Origin: Actinomycetes bacterium
GTDB taxonomy: Bacteria > Actinomycetota > Acidimicrobiia > IMCC26256 > PALSA-610
Reading direction: 5' to 3'
DNA length: 64,000 nt
Assembly (NCBI GenBank): GCA_025360585.1
Contig: JANYBW010000019.1
Span: 1-64,000, forward strand
The notes beneath the pieces were generated by a model, which was not told the DNA's origin, did no database searches, and was given only the letters and a program-made list of their open reading frames with translations. Below are positions 24,073-33,169 of the stretch, one piece after another (the stretch's first letter is position 1; every line of letters starts with the position of its first letter). Position numbers and translations under genes: made by a program.

Positions 24073-25208
24073 CGTTGGTACTCAATCATCGTCGAAAAAT
24101 CTCCGCGCGTGATTGGCAACAGTCGAGCCGCGAGTTGCTCGTAACCGAATTCATCGCACGCGCGGCGCCGCGACGCTTCGGCCATCTTGATGCGAATGCT
24201 CTCGTCGTTGATAATCCGTCGCAACGCATCCCGGGTCGACCCGACGTCGCGTGGTGGAACCACAATGCCAGTTTCACCGTCAATAACCGCTTCGTGCGAT
24301 CCACCACTGCGTCCCGCGATTTGGGGCACTCCGCAGGCCGCAGCTTCCAGAAATACGATGCCGAATCCTTCAACTTCGAGCCCGGCCCAACGATCACCTC
24401 GACACAACATCGCGAATACGTCCGCGCAACCAAAAAGCGCCGGGAGATCGGCATCCTCAACGCGTCCTAAAAACCGCACCGAAACGTTGTGCTGCCGGGC
24501 AATCTTTTCAAGGCGATCGCGGTCGCGGCCACTACCGCCGATGGCCAGCTGCGCATCGATATTGAGCGAGCCCATCGCTTCGATGAGTACATCGAAACCT
24601 TTGCGCGGCACCAAGCGAGAGAGCCCGAGGACCACAGGCCGATCGATGGCCAACCCGAATTTGGAACGAGTTGTGACTTTATCTTGTGCAGAAACCGGTT
24701 GAAAACGCTCGATATCTACGCCGGGCGGAATCACGATTCCGCGCAGCGGCTTGCCCGCGGCACGCACGCATTCGCTCATCGGGTAATGGCCGAAGGCGAG
24801 GACGCCCGCGGCGTTGCGCAGAATTCTGCGCGCGACGAGATTCGTTGGAGGAATGCGTCCGTAGGCGGTGATCTCAGCGCCATGGGCCACCACGATGTAC
24901 GGGACGTCGCGAAGCTGCGGGCCGATGGCTCCGAGTGGAAGCATTGGGTCAACGAATACAACATCCGCTCGCACTTCATTCGCGAGCGCAGCCACGCTTC
25001 TTCGGATCCACGGAGTCGGCAACAACACTTTGTCGCGGCTGCGCTCAACCCGATACGCCTGTTGGTTGTCCCAGGCCTGAGCGCCGTCGTAAGGAGTCGT
25101 AAAAACGGTCGTTTCCGCGTTCGGAAGCCGCCGCCACATCTCCCACAACACAGATTGAATCCCGCCGAGCTTGGGCGGAAAGTCGTTGGTAACAAGCAAC
25201 GACGGCAT
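24069..25208 (-). CDS. pimB: GT4 glycosyltransferase, PimB-like mannosyltransferase
   Basis: A 379-residue GT-B fold enzyme. The N-terminus VTNDFPPKLGGIQSVL matches PimB and related phosphatidylinositol mannosyltransferases. The nucleotide-sugar domain carries LGLSRLVPRKGFDVL and the GT4 motif EGFGIVFLEAAACGVP. It is expected to add a mannose to phosphatidylinositol monomannoside at the cytoplasmic membrane, using GDP-mannose. The order pimB, membrane protein, SRPBCC, ArsA-like ATPase mirrors Rv2188c to Rv2184c. A related GT4 activity, such as on another glycolipid, is possible. Confidence 0.82.
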   Translation of the reverse strand: MPSLLVTNDFPPKLGGIQSVLWEMWRRLPNAETTVFTTPYDGAQAWDNQQAYRVERSRDKVLLPTPWIRRSVAALANEVRADVVFVDPMLPLGAIGPQLRDVPYIVVAHGAEITAYGRIPPTNLVARRILRNAAGVLAFGHYPMSECVRAAGKPLRGIVIPPGVDIERFQPVSAQDKVTTRSKFGLAIDRPVVLGLSRLVPRKGFDVLIEAMGSLNIDAQLAIGGSGRDRDRLEKIARQHNVSVRFLGRVEDADLPALFGCADVFAMLCRGDRWAGLEVEGFGIVFLEAAACGVPQIAGRSGGSHEAVIDGETGIVVPPRDVGSTRDALRRIINDESIRIKMAEASRRRACDEFGYEQLAARLLPITRGDFSTMIEYQR

Positions 25209-25266
25209 TACTGAGATGTTACGCGCTGCTGCTGGGCGCTGAGGGGTCGCAGCTCGCGCACCACGA

Positions 25267-26472
25267 TTACGCGTTGGCTTCGGCGACCGCGTCGGCGAAG
25301 CCCACTCGCTCGCTGATCTGGCGGCGGGCCTTCATGACGTGGCGGGGCTGCGAAAAGCCCAGCGCACCATTCAGGCGCCCATTGCGGCCGAAGAGCGCCA
25401 CAAATTTGCGGCTTTCGAGGGTTCCGTGCACGATCTCCACATCATCGTTCGCGTCGAAACGGCCGACGCTTTGCATTTTGCAGTCGTACTGATCGCTCCA
25501 GACGAACGGCACGGGCGCGAACGGTGCGGGGACGCCACTGACGATGCATTCGGCGACATGGATTCCTTGTTCGACGGCGTTCGTCCAATGCTCCAAGCGC
25601 ATGATTTCACCATCGAAGAGCGGATTCGGCCAACGAGCAACATCGCCCGCCGCGTAGACATGCGGTGCGGCCATAGAGGCCTCATCGCACACGATGCCGT
25701 TATCGAGCGCGAGGTCCGAGCCTTCGAGCCAGGCCGTCTCGGGGATAACTCCAATCCCGACGACGAGTAACTCGCAATCAATCGTTGTGCCATCCGCGAG
25801 CCGAACGCCCGAGACGCGTTGCTCAGCATCGCCGAGAACGTCCGTAATCGTCACGCCGAGTCGAAGATCCACACCGTTGTCGCGGTGCATCTGAGCGCAG
25901 ACTGCCCCAAGCGTCTCACCGAGCCCGCGGATCATCGGCTGGGTTTGGGCTTCCAGCAGCGTCACTTCCGAGCCCAACGTTCGACAGGCTGCCGCGATTT
26001 CTGCCCCTATAAATCCCGCACCGATCACGCAAATACGTGCGCCGTTCGCCAGCGCGTTGCGGATGGCAAGTGCATCGTCGTAGGTACGCAGCGAATGCAC
26101 GCCCTGCAACGACGGATCACACACGGTGGCGGGCAGTATCCGTGGCGTCGCGCCAGCCGCGATGATGACATCGTCGAAATCGATCGTGGTCCCGTCGTCG
26201 AGGCTCAGCAAACGCTCGGCTACGTCGAGATGCGTTGCCCGAAGCCCGAGTCGCAATTCGATGTTGAGTTCGTCAACACCGTCGCGTCGCAATGCGAGCT
26301 CGCTAAAGCCCCACTGTTTCGTTAGGAACGCTTTGGACAGCGGCGGACGGTCGTAGGGAAGATGCCGTTCAGCACCGATTCCCACAATCTCGCCATCGAA
26401 TCCGAGCCGGCGCAACGTTTCGGCAGCTCGCAATCCCGCCAAACTCATCCCAACTATGGCCACTCGTTTCAT
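25267..26472 (-). CDS. FAD-dependent ferredoxin/rubredoxin reductase-like oxidoreductase
   Basis: A 401-residue two-dinucleotide-domain flavoprotein. FAD binding is shown by AIVGMSLAGLRAAETLR at the N-terminus and the second motif VYAAGDVARWPN near residue 275. The NAD(P)H site is ICVIGAGFIGAEIAAACR near residue 145. RPPLSKAFL and the C-terminal domain are typical of reductases that feed electrons to ferredoxins of P450 or ring-hydroxylating oxygenases. No ferredoxin or P450 is encoded nearby. It follows the CMD-family gene on the same strand by 24 nt and probably shares its transcript. Confidence 0.86.
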   Translation of the reverse strand: MKRVAIVGMSLAGLRAAETLRRLGFDGEIVGIGAERHLPYDRPPLSKAFLTKQWGFSELALRRDGVDELNIELRLGLRATHLDVAERLLSLDDGTTIDFDDVIIAAGATPRILPATVCDPSLQGVHSLRTYDDALAIRNALANGARICVIGAGFIGAEIAAACRTLGSEVTLLEAQTQPMIRGLGETLGAVCAQMHRDNGVDLRLGVTITDVLGDAEQRVSGVRLADGTTIDCELLVVGIGVIPETAWLEGSDLALDNGIVCDEASMAAPHVYAAGDVARWPNPLFDGEIMRLEHWTNAVEQGIHVAECIVSGVPAPFAPVPFVWSDQYDCKMQSVGRFDANDDVEIVHGTLESRKFVALFGRNGRLNGALGFSQPRHVMKARRQISERVGFADAVAEANA

Positions 26473-26496
26473 ACAAACGCAACCTTACCGACCGAA

Positions 26497-27141
26497 TCAC
26501 GCCGGACGGCCTCCGGTGTCGCGACCGATGTCGAATGCTTGGTTTTCACCGGGTGCCGCGACCTCGATACAGGCTTCGTCGCGATCGTCGAATTCAGTGC
26601 GCAACGCGCGCGACATACGCGCGTGCATGTCGTACAGGCCAGTGATGTAGGTAAGTTCGAGAATCATCGGCTCAGTGAGATGTAGCCGTAACGCGCCAAA
26701 CGTACCGTCGGCAACGCGGCCGTGGTCATATACGATCGCGTCGGTGTACGCGAGCACTGCACGCTCAGCGCCGTTGAAACAATCTGCGGTCTGCCAGCTC
26801 GGGATCGCAGCGATGTGTTCCTCGGAATACCCGACGGTTCGCATCGATTTGCAATGCTGCGAGAACACGAAGTGGCTGCCGTTCGCCCAGCCCGCACGGG
26901 TTTGTCCGAGCTCCCGAAGTTTCGGATCTAAGAAGCGCTTCGGGTCGCGATACACAACGAACCCGCCTACCGCGTGATTAAAGACGTCGGGTACCTGTGC
27001 GAACACCGTCCACCAGTCTCCTGGCGTCCCAGTTGCGGTGCCGGGATCGGCCACTGGATCGCGATCCCCGAACAACAAGTCGTAGATCGGCAGCACCGAC
27101 GCCGCGGCTTCGGAACGAGGAATTTGTCGGAGTCGAGGCAT
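26497..27141 (-). CDS. Carboxymuconolactone decarboxylase (AhpD-like) family protein
   Basis: A 214-residue all-helical protein of the CMD/AhpD superfamily. RELGQTRAGWANGSHFVFSQHCK contains the region where AhpD has its CXXC and proton-relay residues; here only one Cys and a His are present, so disulphide-type peroxidase activity is unlikely. The start is ATG 27141 (MPRLRQIPRS); the longer frame upstream overlaps the divergent hydratase promoter. Divergent to the hydratase/thiolase genes and upstream of a flavoprotein; a catabolic role is inferred from this position only. Confidence 0.74.
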   Translation of the reverse strand: MPRLRQIPRSEAAASVLPIYDLLFGDRDPVADPGTATGTPGDWWTVFAQVPDVFNHAVGGFVVYRDPKRFLDPKLRELGQTRAGWANGSHFVFSQHCKSMRTVGYSEEHIAAIPSWQTADCFNGAERAVLAYTDAIVYDHGRVADGTFGALRLHLTEPMILELTYITGLYDMHARMSRALRTEFDDRDEACIEVAAPGENQAFDIGRDTGGRPA

Positions 27142-27166
27142 TGCATGATCTTGACACGTCTTGAGT

Positions 27167-27176
27167 TGCATATGCA
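27167..27176. promoter_or_regulatory. Palindrome in the divergent promoter
   Basis: TGCATATGCA is a perfect 10-bp palindrome in the 52-nt gap between the divergent CMD-family and enoyl-CoA hydratase genes. It may be an operator for both. It is short enough to arise by chance. Confidence 0.3.
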
Positions 27177-27193
27177 CACGCCGGTCGCCGAGT

Positions 27194-28042
27194 ATGGCGG
27201 CCGTGACTGACACCAACTTCTCCGAACTCGCCGATCAAGAGCTTCTCACCCGAATCGAAAACGGCGTGTTGTGGATCACTATCAACCGAGCCAAGGCCGG
27301 CAACGCCATCCCGTTTTACGTACGGGATCGACTCATCGAACTGTTTCGTTCGGCGCACCTTGACCTGAACGTGCGCAGTATCGTGTTCACCGCGGCAGGA
27401 GAAAAGCACTTTTGTACCGGCGCAGATTTGTCGGTGCAACAGCCGATGGCCCCGAAACCTGAGGGCGCGCCCGACCGAGTTGCAGGTACCGGCGTGAACA
27501 TGATGCGCCGCGGGTTCCAAACCTTGATGCAAGCAATGCTCGACTGCGAAAAGCCAATCATCGTCGCGCAAAACGGCACGGCAGCCGGCGGTGGATCTAT
27601 GTTCGTGCTCGCCGCGGACCTCGTGATCGCCGCGGACACCGCCAAACTGATTCAGGTATTCGTCCGCCGAGGCCTTATCCCTGATGGCGGAGTCGCGCAC
27701 CTCCTGCCCCGCATCGTCGGCATGCACAAAGCCAAAGAGCTGATCTTTTTCGGCGACGATCTCGATGCCGCGGGGATGAAAGAACTTGGCATCGCGAACC
27801 GCGTGGTACCCACCGCGGAACTCGAGACCGCAGCGCGCGAATGGGCAGAGCGGCTTGCGAGCGGGCCGACCAAGGCAATCGGGTGGTCCAAGAAGCTGCT
27901 CCACGATGCCATGGAGGTTGATCGCCGGACCCTGCTCGAAGAAGAAGCCATGCTTGTAGAAATCAACGCGGCGACCCACGACGGCATGGAAGGTATCAAC
28001 AGTTTCCGAGAGAAGCGTCCGGTCGAATTCACGGGCTGGTAA
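27194..28042 (+). CDS. Enoyl-CoA hydratase/isomerase family protein
   Basis: A 282-residue crotonase-fold enzyme. The oxyanion motifs are CTGADLSV (about residue 75) and QNGTAAGGGSMF (about residue 130), and the acidic residue region follows in the FVRRGLIPDGGVAHLLPRIV segment, where the second catalytic Glu is replaced by Asp-Gly. The C-terminal helices include ETAAREWAERLASGPTKA. The ATG at 27194 was chosen because similarity begins there. It is 5 nt before a thiolase gene and is presumably the first gene of a three-gene operon ending with the DUF35 gene. Confidence 0.86.
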   Translation: MAAVTDTNFSELADQELLTRIENGVLWITINRAKAGNAIPFYVRDRLIELFRSAHLDLNVRSIVFTAAGEKHFCTGADLSVQQPMAPKPEGAPDRVAGTGVNMMRRGFQTLMQAMLDCEKPIIVAQNGTAAGGGSMFVLAADLVIAADTAKLIQVFVRRGLIPDGGVAHLLPRIVGMHKAKELIFFGDDLDAAGMKELGIANRVVPTAELETAAREWAERLASGPTKAIGWSKKLLHDAMEVDRRTLLEEEAMLVEINAATHDGMEGINSFREKRPVEFTGW

Positions 28043-28047
28043 GCCGG

Positions 28048-29223
28048 ATGCTTTCCGTTTTCGACGACGGCAACATCCGCGATCGCACTGCGATTGTCGG
28101 GATCGGTCAAACCAAACTCGGCAAGCTCGAAGATTCCGAGCTATCGCTCGCGTGCCAAGCGATCAGTTTGGCGCTCGACGATGCAGGTATCGCGCCGAGC
28201 GAAGTAGACGGATTGTCTAGTTCTCTCCTTGAACCCGCGCGCGAAGTACAGGTCGCGAAGAACGTAGGCCTCGGAAACATTACGTTTTTTAGCCAGGTGG
28301 GCTATGGCGGGGGCGCGGCGTGCGGGCTCGTCGGCCACGCGGCGATGGCGGTTGCGACGGGCCAATGCAATGTTGCCGTTGCTTGGCGGGCCCGCAAGCG
28401 CGCGGCGAAGAACAGTCGTCCGTGGGCGCAGACCTCGACCCGACTCGCCGATCACACGCAGTGGAGCCGACCGTTCGGCATGTTGCGTCCGGTCGACGAA
28501 ATCGCGATGTTGACCAGAAGGTATATGCACGAATACGGAGCGACACGAGACCATCTCGCGAACGTTGCGCTCGCATCGCGGGCCCACGCCAACCGCAACC
28601 CAAATGCAACGATGTACGAAAAGACGATGACCCGCGAGCAATATATGGATGCACGCTGGATCAGTGAGCCGTTGTGTTTGTTCGACAATTGTTTGGAGAC
28701 CGACGGCGCGCTGGCCGTTGTGGTGACGCGAGCCGACCGTGCCCGCGACACGTCTACCGAACCGGTCTTGATCCACGCAACCGCGCAGGGTTTGCCGCCC
28801 CAACATCAAACGATGACTAATTTTTTCAACGACGATCCGCTACGCGGTCCGGCGTGGGTCACCGCCGCAAAGTTGTGGGAACGAGCGGATGTCGGGCCGA
28901 GCGATGTGAAAGTCGCCCAGCTGTACGACGCGTTCAGCCCACTGATTCCGTTGTCGCTTGAAGGGTACGGGTTTTGTAAACGCGGCGAAGGCGCCGCGTT
29001 CACCGACAACGGCAACACGCAGTGGGGCATCGGCACATTGCCAGTGAATACCAGTGGCGGCGGGATGAGTGAGGCCTACGTGCATGGTTTCAATTTGATC
29101 CTCGAAGGGGTTCGACAAATTCGCGGCACCTCGACGAGCCAAGTTGAGGGCGCCGACGTCTCGTTGGTCACCAGCGGTGAAGGTGTTCCCACGTCGGCCA
29201 TCTTGTTGACGAAGGCGCGCTGA
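28048..29223 (+). CDS. Thiolase-family protein (lipid-transfer/SCP2-type)
   Basis: A 391-residue thiolase-fold protein related to the Ltp group. RTAIVGIGQTKLGKL opens the first half, and the C-terminal region has VAQLYDAFSPLIPLSLEGYGF and LPVNTSGGGMSEAYVHG. The usual nucleophilic Cys position (VGYGGGAACGLVGHAA) lacks the canonical CAS/CGSG arrangement, as in aldolase-type family members. It is 4 nt before a DUF35 gene, the standard pairing for these enzymes. Together they probably form a complex acting on an acyl-CoA intermediate; the substrate is unknown. Confidence 0.84.
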   Translation: MLSVFDDGNIRDRTAIVGIGQTKLGKLEDSELSLACQAISLALDDAGIAPSEVDGLSSSLLEPAREVQVAKNVGLGNITFFSQVGYGGGAACGLVGHAAMAVATGQCNVAVAWRARKRAAKNSRPWAQTSTRLADHTQWSRPFGMLRPVDEIAMLTRRYMHEYGATRDHLANVALASRAHANRNPNATMYEKTMTREQYMDARWISEPLCLFDNCLETDGALAVVVTRADRARDTSTEPVLIHATAQGLPPQHQTMTNFFNDDPLRGPAWVTAAKLWERADVGPSDVKVAQLYDAFSPLIPLSLEGYGFCKRGEGAAFTDNGNTQWGIGTLPVNTSGGGMSEAYVHGFNLILEGVRQIRGTSTSQVEGADVSLVTSGEGVPTSAILLTKAR

Positions 29224-29227
29224 CCCC

Positions 29228-29755
29228 ATGGCTACCGACCCCATGGCTACCGACCCCATCACCACGACCCCCGAGACGACTGATCCGATCATGAGCCCCG
29301 ACAAACCCGGCGCGGCAGCGACTGAGTCGCAGTGGTTGTTCCCTGATCTCGAAGACGAAGATGCAGGTCCGTTTTGGCAAGGTTGCGCCGCGGGCGAATT
29401 GCGTGTGCAAACCTGCGAACACTGCGGCGCCTGGCGGATGCCACCGCGGCCAATGTGTCCGCAGTGCCGTTCGATCGAATCGAGGTGGGTTACAACTTCG
29501 GGGCAGGGCCGGGTGTGGTCCTTTATTGTCCCCCACCCGCCACTGTTGCCGGGCTACAGCGAATTGGCTCCGTACAACGTCGTGATCATCGAGCTGATCG
29601 ACAATCCGTTGATTCGCTTTGTCGGCAACTTAGTTGCGGCGCCCGCCGCAGCGATCAACAGCGTGGACCCAACTTCGATTGCTATCGGCGAAGCAGTACA
29701 CGTGACGTTCGAGAAACTCGACGATGTCACCTTCCCGCGCTGGATCCGCCAATAA
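29228..29755 (+). CDS. DUF35 zinc-ribbon OB-fold protein
   Basis: A 175-residue partner of acyl-CoA thiolases. A zinc ribbon with two CXXC motifs (CEHC and CPQC, around residues 59-78) precedes an OB-fold containing GRVWSFIVPHPPL. It is the complete version of the domain, whereas the duplicated DUF35 protein at 9396-10385 has lost these cysteines. The first 30 residues are low-complexity, including MATDPMATDP from a 15-bp tandem duplication (29222-29251) that also creates two alternative ATG starts (29228 and 29243). ChsH2-like function with the upstream thiolase is inferred. Confidence 0.85.
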   Translation: MATDPMATDPITTTPETTDPIMSPDKPGAAATESQWLFPDLEDEDAGPFWQGCAAGELRVQTCEHCGAWRMPPRPMCPQCRSIESRWVTTSGQGRVWSFIVPHPPLLPGYSELAPYNVVIIELIDNPLIRFVGNLVAAPAAAINSVDPTSIAIGEAVHVTFEKLDDVTFPRWIRQ

Positions 29756-29835
29756 TCGCGGACTTTAGGCGCGCAAACGCTTCACCTTTGAAGCCCCACT
29801 CCGCCCAAAAACGCGACCACACGAGCGGAGGCAAT

Positions 29836-29877
29836 CCAACAAATGGGAGGGCTCGCACGAACCCTCCCGCTTGTTGG
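29836..29877. terminator. Bidirectional terminator-like hairpin
   Basis: CCAACAA and TTGTTGG form an outer stem around an inner GGGAGGG/CCCTCCC stem. It sits between the convergent DUF35 and chemoreceptor genes and is AT-flanked on both strands, as expected of a shared terminator. Confidence 0.75.
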
Positions 29878-29893
29878 GATGTTGCTTGAAGCG

Positions 29894-31492
29894 TTAGGGC
29901 GAGACGTATTTGAACTGGCCGACGAGGTCGCTGAGCTCTTGCGCAACTCGGCCGAGATCGACGGCAGCCATTTGGGTATTGGCAATGCCTTCTGCGGTCG
30001 TTTGTGCTGCACACGCGATGCCTGCGATATTGAGCGCGATTTCGGAACTCCCGCGGGCGGCATCACCGACACTGCGTCCGATCTCGTGGGTGGTCGCTGC
30101 TTGTTCCTCGACTGCACCCGCGATGGAGTTCTGGTAGTCGCTGATCCGACCGATGATTTCCGAAATTTGTTGGATCGACCCGACGGCATGCACCGTCTGG
30201 GATTGAATTTCGGTGATCCGTCGCGCGATGTCTTCGGTCGCTTTAGCGGTCTCGTTGGCAAGTTCTTTCACTTCATTCGCGACGACCGCGAACCCTTTGC
30301 CAGAGTCGCCAGCTCGCGCGGCTTCAATCGTTGCGTTCAGCGCGAGCAGGTTGGTCTGTTCGGCGATACCGGTGATGACTTTGACGACATTGCCGATTTC
30401 CATGCTGGCTTCGCCAAGACGGGCGACGTCGCGGTTTGTGGCTTCGGCGAGATCGACTGCTTCCTGCGCTACGCGGGCAGCTTCGGTGGTCGATTGCGCG
30501 ATTTCTTGGACGCTGGCGGTCATCTGTTCGACTGCCGTGGCGACTGCGGAAACGTTGGCCGAAACCTCGTCGCCGGCGATAGAGACGACCCCGGATTGCA
30601 CTGAGGTTTCTTCGGCACTCGCCGCAATTTCGCTGCTCACCGCGGCGAGATCATCACTGGCATGACCGAGCGTGGTGCTGCTGCGACTGATCGCGTCGAG
30701 TGCACCGGACAAACTCCCTAACGCGGTGTTGAGGGCTTCGGCCATCTGCGCGGATTCATCGGTGGAGGTCACCTCGATGATCGCGGTGAGGTCTTTGGCC
30801 GCAAGTTGTTGGAGGCTGAGGACGCTGCGGCGCAGCGGCCCAGTGATGAGTTTTGCGATCCGTAAGCAGATCGCAAACAGTGCGAGTGTGGCGCACGCGA
30901 CTGCGATCCAAATGGAACGCTGCGCGGTTTGCACTTCTTGGTTCGCGGCCTTGACGGCCACATCCGCGGCCTTGGTGATTTTGTCCGAAGCGACGGCTTG
31001 CAGCTTTTCGAGTTTGTGGAAAACTGCCTGGAATGATTCAAGTTTTGCCTTTGCTTGCACCTTGTCGGTGAGGGCAATTTCGCTTTCGGCTTTCGCCGCG
31101 GCGATGTAGTCCACGAGTGGCGTGGAGATTTCGTCGAGGGCGCTGCGCACTGTCGGCGATAAGGGCAAGGCTTTGTTCGCTGCGAGCATGCTCTCAAAGG
31201 CTGCGGCGTGATCTTTGACGTTCGCGCGCACGGTCTCTTTCTCGGCGTCGGTCGTGGCGAGCAGCGCCGCGAAGACATCGGCGCGCAGCGCGTCGTGCAT
31301 CATGTCGCCGTTCATGTGGTTCCGCAAGGCTTTCGCAGTGACGGTTTCGATGGCAATTGCGTCGCCGACGCTCCCGACACCCAGCGCGCCGGAGTACCCG
31401 ACTATCAGCGCGCCCAGGACTGCGACCGTGCCCATGGCCGCTAGCTTCTTTCCGACTGTCCAGTTTCCGAAAACTTGCTTCGCGCCAAACAT
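29894..31492 (-). CDS. Methyl-accepting chemotaxis protein
   Basis: A 532-residue transmembrane receptor. An N-terminal helix (about residues 18-40), a four-helix extracytoplasmic sensor domain and a second membrane helix (about 190-210) are followed by a HAMP region and the long methyl-accepting coiled coil. The signalling hairpin tip reads [25 protein letters not shown] (kept short here: key residues are EAARAG). It ends in VGQFK. No cheA, cheW, cheY or flagellar gene is in the window, so its partners must be elsewhere, or it controls something other than motility. The start is ATG 31492. Confidence 0.9.
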   Translation of the reverse strand: MFGAKQVFGNWTVGKKLAAMGTVAVLGALIVGYSGALGVGSVGDAIAIETVTAKALRNHMNGDMMHDALRADVFAALLATTDAEKETVRANVKDHAAAFESMLAANKALPLSPTVRSALDEISTPLVDYIAAAKAESEIALTDKVQAKAKLESFQAVFHKLEKLQAVASDKITKAADVAVKAANQEVQTAQRSIWIAVACATLALFAICLRIAKLITGPLRRSVLSLQQLAAKDLTAIIEVTSTDESAQMAEALNTALGSLSGALDAISRSSTTLGHASDDLAAVSSEIAASAEETSVQSGVVSIAGDEVSANVSAVATAVEQMTASVQEIAQSTTEAARVAQEAVDLAEATNRDVARLGEASMEIGNVVKVITGIAEQTNLLALNATIEAARAGDSGKGFAVVANEVKELANETAKATEDIARRITEIQSQTVHAVGSIQQISEIIGRISDYQNSIAGAVEEQAATTHEIGRSVGDAARGSSEIALNIAGIACAAQTTAEGIANTQMAAVDLGRVAQELSDLVGQFKYVSP

Positions 31493-31571
31493 CGCGTCTC
31501 CGTCACAATCCGACCCCCTAGCGGGGCCACCTCCTACCCGGTCGGCGGTTTCAACCGGTAGTTGATGGATT

Positions 31572-31602
31572 GGTGGTCAATTTTGGGCTAACCCAAGCCA
31601 CC
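31572..31602. promoter_or_regulatory. Nested inverted repeat between chemoreceptor and acyl-CoA synthetase
   Basis: GGTGG pairs with CCACC, and TTGGG pairs with CCCAA around CTAA, in the 138-nt divergent region. It ends 28 nt before the synthetase ATG. It could be an operator or the base of a leader hairpin. It does not match KstR. Confidence 0.35.
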
Positions 31603-31630
31603 CGAGAGCAGTCCCCTGTACGATCCGTCG

Positions 31631-33157
31631 ATGCTTGAGTTCACCGCAGCGGAGGCTGCGCGGCGGTTTGGGGATCGGCCGGCCTACGTAGCGCAACGCG
31701 AAGCCGGGAGCTGGCACGAGCCGCTCGAGCTCACATACTCGGCGCTCGAACGCATTTCATCCGAAGTCGCAGCCGGGCTCGTGCAACGCGGCGTGAGGCC
31801 CGGGGATCGGGTGGCGATCATCCTTGCTCCGTGCATCGAATATGCGGTCTTATACGTGGCGATTGCGAAAGCAGGCGCAATCGCGGCGGGCGTCAACGAT
31901 CGATTGGGCCCGGCTGAACAACGGGCGATGCTGGATCGGTGTGCACCCACTTTGGTCGTATGCGGGCCGGGCTTCAATATCGAGGGCTTCCCAACGATTG
32001 CAATCAAACCCTGTCGCGATGTAGCGGCGGTATGCACCGAGCTCCGCAACAGCCACGAAAGTTCGCTGCCTCGACTCGACGCAGACCGCGACATCGCAAT
32101 CATCTTTACCTCGGGCACGACCGGCCTTCCCAAGGGTGCTCGCTACGGAACGAAGCAACTCGAGTTCATAACGCGCACCGATGTCGGCGAGGTTTGGGGT
32201 AGCGGTGGCCGCTCGTTTACCGGTACATCATTTGCCCACCTTGGTTTCATGACAAAACTGCCGGGCAATTTGCAACGGGGCAGCACCAACTTCATCGTGG
32301 CGAAGTGGCGAGCACGCGAGGCACTTGAGCTGCTGAGCGAACAACGCATGACGACGGTCGCCGGCGTGCCGACCCATTTCGCGTTGATGTTGCGCGACCC
32401 AAAGTTCGACTCGTTCGATTTGGATTCAGTGCAGTACATCGTTTCAGGCGGCGGGCCGATCAGCGCGGGGCTCGCAACCGAGGCCCGCAAACGTTTCGCT
32501 GCGCAACTCCAAACTCGCTACTCGTGTACCGAGGCGGGTATCGGGTTAGGCACCGCATTCGACGATCCGTTGGAAGACGCCGTCCTTACCGTTGGCCGGC
32601 CCCACCCCGCCGTATCACTGGCGTTGCGAAACTCAACCGATCCCCACGACCGCACCGACGTTCGGATCGGCGAAATCGGCGAGGTTTGTTTGCGTTCGCA
32701 GGCATGCATGTCGGGGTACTGGGGTGACGCTGAAGCAACCGCTGCCGCGTTCACCGCCGATGGCTTTGTGCGAACGGGCGATCTTGGCTATCTCGACGAT
32801 CATGGCCGCCTTCGTCTCGTTGGCCGCAGCAAAGAAATGTACGTGCGCGGTGGCTACAACGTCTATCCAGTTGAGGTCGAGGGAGTCCTATCGAAACATC
32901 CCGATGTCGCGTCGGTTGCAGTGGTTTCTCAGCCCGACGATGTCATGGGCGAGATCGGTATCGCGTGTGTCGTACTACGCGACGGAGCGAGCCCGCTACC
33001 AGGAGAAACGCTGCGGGAATTCGCATCGAGCGAACTCGCGGCCTACAAGCTTCCCCATGATGTCGCGATGTTCGCGGAACTCCCGCTGACCGCGATGGAC
33101 AAAGTCGATCGTCCGGCGTTGCGGGCAGAAGTGACGTTGCGCCGCTCGGCTCATTAA
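31631..33157 (+). CDS. Acyl-CoA synthetase (class I adenylate-forming)
   Basis: A 508-residue enzyme that forms acyl-CoA from a carboxylate, ATP and CoA. The AMP-binding motif is FTSGTTGLPKGA (about residue 157), the adenylate motif is YSCTEAGIG and the hinge is RTGDLGYLDDHGRLRLVGRSKEM. The C-terminal lysine lies in TAMDKVDRP, a variant of the usual PxGK context. It is 12 nt before an acyl-CoA dehydrogenase gene, so they act in one degradation route. Substrate class unresolved. Confidence 0.88.
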   Translation: MLEFTAAEAARRFGDRPAYVAQREAGSWHEPLELTYSALERISSEVAAGLVQRGVRPGDRVAIILAPCIEYAVLYVAIAKAGAIAAGVNDRLGPAEQRAMLDRCAPTLVVCGPGFNIEGFPTIAIKPCRDVAAVCTELRNSHESSLPRLDADRDIAIIFTSGTTGLPKGARYGTKQLEFITRTDVGEVWGSGGRSFTGTSFAHLGFMTKLPGNLQRGSTNFIVAKWRAREALELLSEQRMTTVAGVPTHFALMLRDPKFDSFDLDSVQYIVSGGGPISAGLATEARKRFAAQLQTRYSCTEAGIGLGTAFDDPLEDAVLTVGRPHPAVSLALRNSTDPHDRTDVRIGEIGEVCLRSQACMSGYWGDAEATAAAFTADGFVRTGDLGYLDDHGRLRLVGRSKEMYVRGGYNVYPVEVEGVLSKHPDVASVAVVSQPDDVMGEIGIACVVLRDGASPLPGETLREFASSELAAYKLPHDVAMFAELPLTAMDKVDRPALRAEVTLRRSAH

Positions 33158-33169
33158 CCTCCGCGACCA

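Noticed and set aside
31493-31630. Cyclic-di-GMP riboswitch before the chemoreceptor
   Set aside because: The conserved GEMM core (including GCAAAGCC-like and GGGCAAA-like sections) was not found; only simple inverted repeats are present.
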